NCBI GenBank assembly: GCA_947503765.1
Contig: CANNFA010000011.1
Location: forward strand, 34,319 to 98,318
Length of the DNA stretch: 64,000 nucleotides
Origin: an uncultured Paracoccaceae bacterium
Lineage (GTDB): Bacteria > Pseudomonadota > Alphaproteobacteria > Rhodobacterales > Rhodobacteraceae
Direction of reading: 5' to 3'
How positions within the stretch are numbered: position 1 is the first letter of the stretch; each line of letters begins with the position of its first letter. The notes beneath the pieces are model-generated. The model was given only the letters and a program-made list of their open reading frames with translations, did no database searches and had not been told where the DNA came from. Below are positions 16,427 through 24,447 of the stretch, one piece after another. Position numbers and translations under genes: made by a program.

Positions 16427-17288
16427 CGGCGCTTTTCCTTTGATGCTTGCGCGGCTCGTCGGGCACCTTTCCCGGGTCCGCGTCCCACTCGATCCGTTCG
16501 GGCGCGGCGAGGCAGACAAAGCGCCGCCCGCGCATCCGCCCGATCAGCGTCAGCCCGACCTCGCGCGCGATCTCCACCCCCCAGGCGGTAAAGCCCGACC
16601 GGCTGGCCAGCACGGGAATGCCCATCTGCGCCGTCTTGATCACCATTTCCGAGGTCAGCCGCCCGGTCGTGTAGAGGATCTTGTCACCCGCTTCCACGTT
16701 CTCGCGGAACATCCAGCCGGCGATCTTGTCGACCGCATTGTGGCGTCCGACATCCTCCATGTAGACCAGCGGCCGGTCCCGATGGCACAGCACCGTGCCG
16801 TGGATCGCCCCGGCCTCCAGGTACAGGCTCGGCGCGGTGTTGATGGCGTGCGACAGCGCGTAGAGCCAGGAGGTTCTGATGGTTGAAGGCGGCAGCGCAA
16901 CCCCTTGCAATCCCTCCATCATGTCGCCGAACACGGTGCCCACCGCACAGCCCGATGTGCGGGTCTTCTTCTTCAGCTTGTCCTCGTAATCGGTCGCCCG
17001 CGCGGTGCGCACCACCACCACCTCAAGCTCGTCGTCGTAGTCCACCGCCGTCACCGCGTCGTCGCGCCGCAGCATCCCCTGGTTCAGAAGGAACCCCAGC
17101 GCCAGGTATTCGGGATAATCGCCGATGGTCATGGCGGTCACGATTTCCTGGCCGTTCAGGTAGATCGTCAGCGGCCGTTCCATCACCACGTTCAGCGAGA
17201 CGGGGCGCCCGTCATGGTCGGTCCCCTCGACCGCGCGGGTCAGGCGCGGGTCGGTCGGATCGGGGGAAATCAGCATTCCGCCGGGCAT
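16419..17288 (-). CDS. fdhD: Formate dehydrogenase accessory sulfurtransferase FdhD
   Basis: FdhD moves sulfur from IscS to the molybdenum cofactor of formate dehydrogenase. Family segments are visible in the 289-residue protein: MTIGDYPEYLALGFLLNQGM, the cysteine-loop region TSGCAVG, VYMEDVGRHNAVDKI and TGRLTSEMVIK, then SRSGFTAWGVEIA. In E. coli FdhD the loop holds a CxxC pair; here the first position is Ser, leaving a single cysteine (TSGC). GGAGG stands 7 bases before the ATG. It heads the molybdenum-cofactor operon. Confidence 0.92.
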   Translation of the reverse strand: MPGGMLISPDPTDPRLTRAVEGTDHDGRPVSLNVVMERPLTIYLNGQEIVTAMTIGDYPEYLALGFLLNQGMLRRDDAVTAVDYDDELEVVVVRTARATDYEDKLKKKTRTSGCAVGTVFGDMMEGLQGVALPPSTIRTSWLYALSHAINTAPSLYLEAGAIHGTVLCHRDRPLVYMEDVGRHNAVDKIAGWMFRENVEAGDKILYTTGRLTSEMVIKTAQMGIPVLASRSGFTAWGVEIAREVGLTLIGRMRGRRFVCLAAPERIEWDADPGKVPDEPRKHQRKSADA

Positions 17289-17423
17289 GTCGGGGCCTCC
17301 TGCAAGGCCCGGCGATTCCGCCGGGCGCGGTCAGCCTAGAACAGCCCGCCCGCCTTGGCCATGCGCCTTGCCGATGCCGCCTGCGCGCCCTACCGTTCGG
17401 GCGAACGAATGGCGGAGGGCGAA

Positions 17424-18395
17424 ATGGCGCGCACGGTGGTGGTCGAGGAACATGGCGGGCCGGAGGCCCTGAAACTGGTGGACCGCGAGGTGGGCGAGCC
17501 CGGCCCCGGCGAGATCCGCATCCGGCAAAAGGCGGTCGGCCTGAACTTCATCGACACCTACCAGCGGTCGGGCCTCTACAAGCTGGACCTGCCCCACGCG
17601 CTGGGGATGGAGGGCGCCGGCGTGGTCGAGGCCGTGGGGGACGGCGTCGCGCACCTGAAACCCGGCGACCGGGCCGCCTATGCCGCCACCCCGCCCGGCG
17701 CCTATGCCGAGGCGCGGGTGATGTCCGCCGCCCACGTCTGCCCGCTGCCCGAAGGCATATCCTTCGAGCAGGCCGCGGCGATGATGTTGCAGGGCATGAC
17801 GGTGGAATACCTGTTCCACCGCATCGTGCCGCTGGAGCGGGGCGATACCGTGCTGTTCCACGCCGCCGCGGGCGGGGTCGGGCAGATCGCCTGCGGCTGG
17901 GCCCGCTCGGAAGGGATCGAGCTGATCGGCACGGCCGGCTCGGACGAGAAATGCGAGATGGCGCTTGCCGCCGGCGCCGCCCATTGCATCAACTACCGCA
18001 CCGACGACTTCGTGGCAGGTGTGAAGAAGATCACCGGCGGCAAGGGCGTGCGCGCGGTGATGGACGGGGTCGGCAAGGACACCTTCCAGGGCTCGCTCGA
18101 CTGCCTGAGGCCGGTGGGGATGATGATGTCCTTCGGCAATGCCTCCGGCCCGGTGCCGCCGATCAGCCTGCTGGATCTGGCCGCGAAATCGCTTCAGGTG
18201 ACACGGCCCACGCTGTTCACCTTCCTTGCCGATTTCGATACCTGCCAGGAGATGGGAAAACACCTTTTCACCAAGGCCTTGTCAGGCGAAGTTCAGGTGA
18301 ATATCGGGCAGCGTTTCGCGCTGGAGGACGTGGCAGAGGCGCACCGCGCGCTGGAGGCGCGGGAAACCGCCGGCTCGACGATCCTGACGCTGTAG
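17424..18395 (+). CDS. Quinone oxidoreductase (zeta-crystallin/QOR family)
   Basis: A 323-residue NADPH-dependent medium-chain reductase without structural zinc, cytoplasmic. The QOR phrasing VGLNFIDTYQRSGLYK near residue 44 and the Rossmann fingerprint AAAGGVGQIA near residue 150 are visible. It is likely to reduce quinones by one electron as family members do. The start at 17424 has GGAGG 6 bases upstream; an upstream in-frame ATG at 17355 would add an atypical N-terminus. It is divergent from fdhD and apparently single. Confidence 0.88.
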   Translation: MARTVVVEEHGGPEALKLVDREVGEPGPGEIRIRQKAVGLNFIDTYQRSGLYKLDLPHALGMEGAGVVEAVGDGVAHLKPGDRAAYAATPPGAYAEARVMSAAHVCPLPEGISFEQAAAMMLQGMTVEYLFHRIVPLERGDTVLFHAAAGGVGQIACGWARSEGIELIGTAGSDEKCEMALAAGAAHCINYRTDDFVAGVKKITGGKGVRAVMDGVGKDTFQGSLDCLRPVGMMMSFGNASGPVPPISLLDLAAKSLQVTRPTLFTFLADFDTCQEMGKHLFTKALSGEVQVNIGQRFALEDVAEAHRALEARETAGSTILTL

Positions 18396-18423
18396 GGCCC
18401 GACGCCGCGAGGGCGCGCGCATT

Positions 18424-19080
18424 CTATCCCTGGTGGCCGTAGCCCTTCATCCGCTCGGCCACCCGCGCGATCTCGGCCTCGTCCAGCAGCGGCGGCTCGC
18501 CGAACGGCAGGCAGCCCAGATATTGCCGCGCCAGCGTCTCGACCTCCACCGCCAGCCACATCGCGCGGTCCAGCGTCGCGCCGCAGGCGATCATGCCGTG
18601 ATGCGCCAGCAGGCAGGCATCGCGCCCCTCCAGCGCGGCCAGCGCGTGCGCCGACAATTCGGCCGTGCCGAAGGTCGCATAGGGCGCACAGCGGATATCC
18701 GGCCCGCCCGCCGCCGCGATCATGTAGTGGATCGGCGGGATGCCCTTTCCCATGATCGCCAGCGTCGTGCAGGCGGTCGAATGGGTGTGCACCACCGCGC
18801 CGATCTCGGGCCGGGTGCGCAGGATATCAAGGTGAAAGCGCCACTCGGTCGATGGCGCGGCCGCCCCCTCCGCCACGCTGCCGTCCGCCGCGACAGGGAC
18901 GATGTCCGCCGGCGTCATCCGCTCGTAGGCCATTGCCGAGGGCGTGATCAGCATCCCCGCCCCGGCGCGGACCGAAATATTGCCCGACGTGCCCTGGTTC
19001 AGGCCGCTGCGGTTCATCTCGCGGCAGGCGGCGACGATCGCCGCCCGGTCTGCCTGCCGGTCCTGGTTGCTGCCCGTCAT
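18424..19080 (-). CDS. Class II aldolase/adducin family protein (fuculose-phosphate aldolase-like)
   Basis: A 218-residue zinc enzyme of the FucA/AraD group. Expected zinc ligands are visible: His98 and His100 in VVHTHS and His160 in LAHHGMIACG, with Glu79 as the catalytic acid candidate. NQGTSGNISVR near residue 28 binds phosphate in FucA-type enzymes. It would cleave or form a sugar phosphate to give a lactaldehyde- or glycolaldehyde-type product plus dihydroxyacetone phosphate. The precise substrate cannot be told, and there is no sugar operon next to it. Confidence 0.85.
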   Translation of the reverse strand: MTGSNQDRQADRAAIVAACREMNRSGLNQGTSGNISVRAGAGMLITPSAMAYERMTPADIVPVAADGSVAEGAAAPSTEWRFHLDILRTRPEIGAVVHTHSTACTTLAIMGKGIPPIHYMIAAAGGPDIRCAPYATFGTAELSAHALAALEGRDACLLAHHGMIACGATLDRAMWLAVEVETLARQYLGCLPFGEPPLLDEAEIARVAERMKGYGHQG

Positions 19081-19144
19081 GTCCTGCCTCTTGCCGTCAT
19101 TGCCGCGCCGGCCCGGCCCATCCGCCGCACGGCCGCGGTGCGTG

Positions 19145-19230
19145 TGGTGCCCGAGGCGAGACTCGAACTCGCACGGTATCGCTACCGGCGGATTTTGAAT
19201 CCGCTGCGTCTACCATTCCGCCACTCGGGC
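19145..19230 (-). tRNA. tRNA-Leu (anticodon CAA)
   Basis: Reading the minus strand, GCCCGAG pairs with CTCGGGC to form the acceptor stem, followed by A and an encoded CCA. The anticodon stem GCGGA/TCCGC encloses the loop TTCAAAA, giving anticodon CAA. A long variable arm (CGGTAGCGATACCG) and the GTTCGAGTC T-loop confirm a class II leucine tRNA. It stands alone. Confidence 0.95.
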
Positions 19231-19294
19231 CACCGGGCACCGGATTAGCGCGGGTCTTCGCGCCCGTAAACCGCAATCTTCGCCGCAGCCGCGC

Positions 19295-19323
19295 TTGACG
19301 CGCCCGGCCGGGCGTGGATTAAG
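19295..19323 (+). promoter_or_regulatory. Candidate promoter of the DedA-dsbB operon
   Basis: TTGACG (19295-19300), a 17-base spacer and ATTAAG (19318-19323), 26 bases before the ATG. The spacer contains a short CGCCCGGCCGGGCG palindrome. Confidence 0.45.
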
Positions 19324-19349
19324 GCCGCAAAACGCGCATCGAGGCAGGC

Positions 19350-19928
19350 ATGATCAGGCGGCTCTACGACTGGACGGTATCGCTGGCGGCATCGCCGCAT
19401 GCGCTGTGGGCGCTGGCGCTGGTGGCCTTCGTGGAAAGCTCGGTCTTCCCGCTTCCGCCCGACATCCTGATGATCCCGATGATCATCGCGGTGCCGCGCC
19501 GCGCCTTCGTGATCGCCGGCGTCGCCACCGTTTCCTCGGTGCTGGGCGGCATGTTCGGCTATTACATCGGCTACGGGCTGTTCGAAAGCGTCGGGCGCCC
19601 GGTGCTCGAATTCTACGGCAAGGACGCCTATTTCGACGAATTCCGCACCCGCTACAACGAATGGGGCGCCTGGGCGGTGCTGATCGCGGGCGTCACGCCG
19701 TTCCCCTACAAGGTGATCACCATCCTGTCGGGCACCACCGGGTTGAACCTTGCCGTGTTCACAATCGCCTCGATCGTCGCGCGGGGGCTGCGGTTCTTCG
19801 TGCTCGCGGCGCTGCTCTGGCGGTTCGGCGCACCGATACGTGACTTCATAGAGCGCCGTCTGGGCTTGATGTTCACCCTGTTCGTGGTGATCCTGCTGGG
19901 CGGATTTATCCTGGTGAAATACATATGA
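19350..19928 (+). CDS. DedA-family (YqaA-type) inner-membrane protein
   Basis: A 192-residue polytopic membrane protein with four to five hydrophobic segments. Family hallmarks are FVESSVFPLPPDILMIPM near residue 27, the G-rich GGMFGYYIGY, and the conserved GVTPFPYKVITILSG with its basic residue. DedA/SNARE-associated proteins act in lipid flipping, membrane homeostasis and proton-dependent transport; the substrate of this subtype is not established. Its last four bases overlap the dsbB start, so the two are co-translated. Confidence 0.87.
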   Translation: MIRRLYDWTVSLAASPHALWALALVAFVESSVFPLPPDILMIPMIIAVPRRAFVIAGVATVSSVLGGMFGYYIGYGLFESVGRPVLEFYGKDAYFDEFRTRYNEWGAWAVLIAGVTPFPYKVITILSGTTGLNLAVFTIASIVARGLRFFVLAALLWRFGAPIRDFIERRLGLMFTLFVVILLGGFILVKYI

Positions 19929-20413
19929 ACGCACGATTGAACGCACGGGTCCTCATCCTTCTGGCCGCCGCCGGATCCGCCGCCGCGCTGGCCGGCGCCT
20001 GGATCTCGCAATACGGCTTCGGCCTCGCCCCGTGCGAGATGTGCATCTGGCAGCGCTGGCCGCATGGCGCGGCGGTGCTGATCGGCGCGGCGGCGCTGCT
20101 GCTGCCCTGGGCGGCGCTGCCGCTGCTGGGCGCGCTGGCGGCCGCGATCACCGGCGGGATCGGCGTCTTCCACACCGGGGTTGAGCGCCACTGGTGGGAG
20201 GGCATCACCGAATGCGCCGGCGCGGGCGGGCTGGGCGGGCTGACCCCGGACCAGCTGATCGACCCGACCCGCGATCTCGGCCCGCCGCTGGTGCGCTGCG
20301 ACGTCGTCGCGTTCGAATTCCTGGGTCTGTCCATGGCCAGCTGGAACGCGCTGGCCAGCTTCGCGCTGGTCCTCGTCTGGCTTGCCGCCTGGCGCCGCGC
20401 CGTGCGCGCCTGA
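19925..20413 (+). CDS. dsbB: Disulfide bond formation protein B (DsbB-like)
   Basis: DsbB reoxidises the periplasmic thiol oxidase DsbA and passes electrons to quinone. The 162-residue protein has four predicted membrane helices and two periplasmic loops. The first loop holds the CEMC redox pair (residues about 37-40) followed by WQRWPH. The second loop holds Cys in TECAG and VRCD. Length and spacing fit the family. No dsbA lies in the window. Confidence 0.88.
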   Translation: MNARLNARVLILLAAAGSAAALAGAWISQYGFGLAPCEMCIWQRWPHGAAVLIGAAALLLPWAALPLLGALAAAITGGIGVFHTGVERHWWEGITECAGAGGLGGLTPDQLIDPTRDLGPPLVRCDVVAFEFLGLSMASWNALASFALVLVWLAAWRRAVRA

Positions 20414-20421
20414 CCCCCCGG

Positions 20422-20457
20422 CTTCTTCGGTTCCGAAATATCCCCGCCGGAGGCTCC
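20422..20457. repeat. 36-bp dispersed repeat, copy 1
   Basis: A segment with core AAATATCCCCGCCGGAGGCT, preceded by CTTCTTCGGTT, directly after the dsbB stop. It matches 46573-46608 at 34 of 36 positions. It is not a terminator, having no T-tract. Confidence 0.75.
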
Positions 20458-20523
20458 CGCCGCGGCCGAAGGCTGCGGCGGAAGGAAAGATCCCGCCCCC
20501 GGCAGCGCCGGGGCTCCGCATGC

Positions 20524-21399
20524 TCAGCCGTCCAGCGCGCGCAGCCGCCTGATCAGCGACGAGGTGTCCCAGCGGCCGCCGCCGATATTGACCACCTCCT
20601 TGTAGAACTGGTCGACCAGCGCCGTCACCGGCAGCGCCGCGCCGATCTCGTCGGCGGTATCGAGGCAGATCTTCAGATCCTTGCGCATCCAGTCCACCGC
20701 GAAGCCGTGCTCGAACTGGCCGTCCAGCATCGTCTCGTAGCGGTTCATCATCTGCCACGAGCCGGCCGCGCCGCCGCCGATCACGTCGACCACCGCGCGC
20801 CCGTCAAGCCCGGCCTTCTGCGCGAAATGCAGCCCCTCGGACAGGCCCTGCACCAGCCCGGCGATGCAGATCTGGTTGACCGACTTGCACAGCTGGCCCG
20901 CGCCGCTGTCGCCCAGCCGCCGCGCCAGCTTGGCATAGGCGTCCATCAGCGGGGCGGCGCGGTCGTAATCGGCCTTGTCGCCGCCGCACATGATCACCAG
21001 CTGGCCGTTCTCGGCCCCCGCCTGCCCGCCGGAGACCGGCGCATCGACGAAACCGGCGCCGATTTCGGCTGCGGCCGCGTGCATCTCGCGGGTGATCGCC
21101 GCCGACACGGTGGTGTGATCGACGAACACCGCGCCCTTCTCCATGCCGCCGAACGCGCCATCCTTGCCGGTGCACACCTCGTGCAGGTCGTCGTCATTGC
21201 CCACGCAGGCCATCACGAATTCGGCCCCCGCCGCCGCCTCTCGCGGGGTGGCGCGCGCGGTGCCGCCATGCTCGGCGACCCAGGCGTCGGCCTTCGCGGC
21301 GGTGCGGTTGTACACGGTCACCTCGTGGCCCTTGGCCGCCAGGTGGCCCGCCATCGGATACCCCATGACCCCGAGGCCCAGGAATGCAACTTTCGCCAT
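20524..21399 (-). CDS. 3-hydroxyisobutyrate dehydrogenase-family NAD(P)-dependent hydroxyacid dehydrogenase
   Basis: A 291-residue beta-hydroxyacid dehydrogenase. The nucleotide site FLGLGVMGYPMAGHLA opens the protein, the substrate-binding signature DAPVSGGQAGAENGQL lies near residue 117 and the catalytic Lys is in AGQLCKSVNQ. The C-terminal helical domain carries KDLKICLDTADEIG. Members oxidise 3-hydroxyisobutyrate, reduce tartronate semialdehyde or reduce succinic semialdehyde; the substrate cannot be chosen from sequence alone. It is monocistronic, with GGGGAG before the ATG. Confidence 0.87.
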   Translation of the reverse strand: MAKVAFLGLGVMGYPMAGHLAAKGHEVTVYNRTAAKADAWVAEHGGTARATPREAAAGAEFVMACVGNDDDLHEVCTGKDGAFGGMEKGAVFVDHTTVSAAITREMHAAAAEIGAGFVDAPVSGGQAGAENGQLVIMCGGDKADYDRAAPLMDAYAKLARRLGDSGAGQLCKSVNQICIAGLVQGLSEGLHFAQKAGLDGRAVVDVIGGGAAGSWQMMNRYETMLDGQFEHGFAVDWMRKDLKICLDTADEIGAALPVTALVDQFYKEVVNIGGGRWDTSSLIRRLRALDG

Positions 21400-21486
21400 G
21401 ACGCGGAACTCCCCATTGCTATGCGTGCCAGTGCCGACTAACTAACGGCTCCAACCCTGCGGTCAAGCACAGGACGCGCGCACGCA

Positions 21487-23964
21487 ATGGCGACCGCCTT
21501 TCGATGGCTCCTCAGGCTTTTCCTTGTCGCGGCCGGGCTGGGCATCGCGGCATTGCTGCTGGCCTGGTACATGGCGGCGCGGTCGCTGCCCGACTATTCC
21601 GCCACGCTCGAGGTCGAGGGGCTGTCCGCCCCGGTCGAGATCGTGCGCGATCACGCCAACGTGCCGCATATCTTCGGGCAGGCCGACCCGGACGTGTATT
21701 TCGGCCTCGGCTATGCCCATGCTCAGGACCGTCTGTGGCAGATGCTGATGCTGCGCCGCACCGCGCAGGGCCGCCTGTCGGAACTGTTCGGCCGGCGCAC
21801 CTTCGAGTTCGACGAGCTGATGCGCCGGCTCGACATCTACAACCTTGCCGTGCGCTCGGTCGAGGCGCAGGATCCGGCCACGATGGCGGCCCTGCGCGGC
21901 TATTCGGCGGGGATCAACGCCCGTCTGGCCGAGGTGAACGCGGGCGCGCTGGGGCGCGGCGCGCCGGAATTCTTCCTGTTCCCGCCGCAGATCGCCCCGT
22001 GGCAGCCGGCGGATTCGCTGTCGGTGGCCAAGCTGATGGCGCTGCGGCTCAGCTCGCACCTGGCGGACGAGGTGCTGCGCGCGCGCACCTCGCTGCTGCT
22101 GCCCCCCGAACGGGTGCGCGACATCCTGCCGGACAGCCCCGGCGCCGGCATCGCCGCGCTGCCGGAATACGCGGCGCTGTTTCCCGGTGCCGATTTCGCG
22201 GGCGCGCGCCGCCTTGCCGGGGCGGCCGCCCCCGCCGATCCCGACCCGCTGGCACCGTTCGCGCCGCGCGGGCTGGCGGGTGCGTCGAACGCCTGGGCCG
22301 CCGCGCCCAGCCGCGCCGCCAGCGGCGCCACGCTGCTGGCGAACGACCCGCATCTGGGCCTGACCGCCCCGTCGATCTGGTATCTCGCGCGGCTCGACCT
22401 GCGATCGGGGGGCGTCATCGGCGCGACCATTCCGGGGATGCCCGCGGTACTGCTGGGCCGGTCCGAGCATTTCGGCTGGGGGCTCACCTCGTCCTACATG
22501 GACGACCAGGATCTCTATATCGAGGAGCTGAACCCCGAGAACCCCGGCGAGGTGCGCACCCCGGACGGCTTTGCCCCGATGCAGACCCGCGCCTCGATCA
22601 TCCGCATCAAGGACGCGGCCCCCGTCACCATCACCCTGCGCTGGACGGAGAACGGCCCGGTCCTGCCCGGCACCCAGTTCGGGCTGGCCGCGATCACGCC
22701 CCCCGGCCATGTCGTGTCGCTGGCCTGGACGGCGCTGTCGCCCGAGGACACGTCGCTCGCGGCCGCGCTGGACGTGATGCAGGCCGGATCGGTGGCCGAG
22801 GGGATCGAAGCGGGCGAGCGCTACATCGCGCCGTCGCAGAACCTGGTGCTGGCCGACGCGGACGGCATCGCGCTGAAGGTGATCGGCGCCATGCCGCGCC
22901 GCGACGCCGCGCACCAGACGCGCGGGCGCATCCCCTCGCCCGGCTGGATCCCCGGGAACCGCTGGCAGGGGCGCGCCAATTACCGCGCCAACCCCGAATT
23001 CATAAACCCCGCCGGCGGCATCGTCGGCAACACCAACAACAAGGTGGTGGACCGCCCCTTTCCGCTGCACATGTCCTACCTGTGGGGCGACACGCAGCGC
23101 ATCCAGCGCTGGCGGCGGCTGATGCAGGCGCGCGAGGTGCATACCCGCGAAAGCTTTGTCGATGCGCAGCTCGACACCGTATCCTACGCGGCGCGCGCGC
23201 TTCTGCCGCTGGTCGCGGCCGACCTGTGGTTCACCGGCGATCCCGCCCCCGCCGGCACGCCCGAGCGGCTGCGCCAGGACGCGCTCAAGCTCCTGGCCGA
23301 CTGGAACGGCGAGATGAACGAGCACCAGCCCGAGCCGCTGATCTACGCCGCCTGGATGCGCGCCTTGCAGGACCGGCTGATCCGCGACGAGCTGGGAACG
23401 CTGGCGCGCGAATTCACCCATGTCGAGCCGGTCTTCATCGAGCGGGTGTTCCGCAATGTGGACGGCGCGGGCGTCTGGTGCGACGTAATCCAGTCGGCGG
23501 CGACCGAGACCTGCACCGAGATCGCCCGGCAGGCGCTGGACGACGCGCTGATCCGCATCGGCGAGGAATACGGCTCCGCGCTCGAATCGCTGCGCTGGGG
23601 CGACGCGCACGAGGCGCGGCAGGACCACCCGGTGCTGGGCGACGTGCCGCTGCTCGGCTGGATCGTGAACATCCGGCAATCGACCTCGGGCGGTGACCAG
23701 ACGCTGATGCGCGGGCTGACCTCGGGGCGCGGCGCGGACCCCTATGCCAACGTGCACGGGGCCGGCTATCGCGGGGTCTACGATTTCGCCGACCCCGATT
23801 CGTCTGTCTTCGTCATCGCCACCGGCCAGTCCGGCCACCCGCTGAGCCGTCATTACGACGATCTGGGCGAATTGTGGCGGCGCGGCGAATACATCCCGAT
23901 GTCGCTCGACCCCGCGCTGGCGCGCGCCGCCTCGGTCGGGGTGACGACGCTGCGCCCGCGCTGA
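21487..23964 (+). CDS. Penicillin acylase-family N-terminal nucleophile hydrolase
   Basis: An 825-residue exported or membrane-anchored precursor. A hydrophobic N-terminal segment (residues 9-31) precedes the alpha chain. Autocatalytic cleavage is expected before Ser267 in GASNAW, which becomes the beta-chain nucleophile; NDPHLG and GLTSSYMDDQDLYIE further on are family segments. Relatives cleave amide bonds of penicillins, acyl-homoserine lactones or related compounds. The quorum-quenching and beta-lactam subtypes cannot be separated here. It stands alone between convergent and divergent genes. Confidence 0.88.
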   Translation: MATAFRWLLRLFLVAAGLGIAALLLAWYMAARSLPDYSATLEVEGLSAPVEIVRDHANVPHIFGQADPDVYFGLGYAHAQDRLWQMLMLRRTAQGRLSELFGRRTFEFDELMRRLDIYNLAVRSVEAQDPATMAALRGYSAGINARLAEVNAGALGRGAPEFFLFPPQIAPWQPADSLSVAKLMALRLSSHLADEVLRARTSLLLPPERVRDILPDSPGAGIAALPEYAALFPGADFAGARRLAGAAAPADPDPLAPFAPRGLAGASNAWAAAPSRAASGATLLANDPHLGLTAPSIWYLARLDLRSGGVIGATIPGMPAVLLGRSEHFGWGLTSSYMDDQDLYIEELNPENPGEVRTPDGFAPMQTRASIIRIKDAAPVTITLRWTENGPVLPGTQFGLAAITPPGHVVSLAWTALSPEDTSLAAALDVMQAGSVAEGIEAGERYIAPSQNLVLADADGIALKVIGAMPRRDAAHQTRGRIPSPGWIPGNRWQGRANYRANPEFINPAGGIVGNTNNKVVDRPFPLHMSYLWGDTQRIQRWRRLMQAREVHTRESFVDAQLDTVSYAARALLPLVAADLWFTGDPAPAGTPERLRQDALKLLADWNGEMNEHQPEPLIYAAWMRALQDRLIRDELGTLAREFTHVEPVFIERVFRNVDGAGVWCDVIQSAATETCTEIARQALDDALIRIGEEYGSALESLRWGDAHEARQDHPVLGDVPLLGWIVNIRQSTSGGDQTLMRGLTSGRGADPYANVHGAGYRGVYDFADPDSSVFVIATGQSGHPLSRHYDDLGELWRRGEYIPMSLDPALARAASVGVTTLRPR

Positions 23965-23967
23965 CGT

Positions 23968-24363
23968 TCAGGTCAATGCGCGGGTGATCGCCACCCCCGA
24001 CACCGCCGACACGGTGGTCAGCACCGTGCCCCAGGTCAGGTCCACCGCCACCATCGACCAGTGCCAGGGGCGCAGCGTGGCGAGGTTGGTGAACTCGTAG
24101 GTGCCATAGGCGACCGCCCCGAACAGCGCCGCGTTCAGCACCAGCACCCCGTAGCCGCTGCCTGCCAGCGCCGGCAGGCTGACCAGCCAGACCAGCACCG
24201 CGACATAGAACAGGTAGAACGCCGCCGCCGGGCCAAGCCGGAAGTCCAGCAGGTGCCCGACATGCGGCTCGAAGGCGGGGCGCACGATAAAGGTCAGCCC
24301 GACCGCATCCAGCGCCAGAAAGATCGCGCCGGTGGACACGTAAAGGATCAGGATCGTCATCAT
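23968..24363 (-). CDS. DUF2177-family membrane protein
   Basis: A 131-residue protein with four hydrophobic segments spanning nearly its whole length, and conserved polar phrases YEFTNLATLRPW and VDLTWGT typical of DUF2177. Function is unknown. Two adjacent ATG codons (24363, 24360) are possible starts. Its stop lies only 3 bases from the end of the convergent acylase gene. Confidence 0.8.
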   Translation of the reverse strand: MMTILILYVSTGAIFLALDAVGLTFIVRPAFEPHVGHLLDFRLGPAAAFYLFYVAVLVWLVSLPALAGSGYGVLVLNAALFGAVAYGTYEFTNLATLRPWHWSMVAVDLTWGTVLTTVSAVSGVAITRALT

Positions 24364-24447
24364 CGGGCTCGGCCTTTCGGTTTCGGGTTTGCAAAGGGAT
24401 ACGCGCCGCGCCGTCCGGCGGATCAACCGCGGCCCGGCCGGTGCGCT

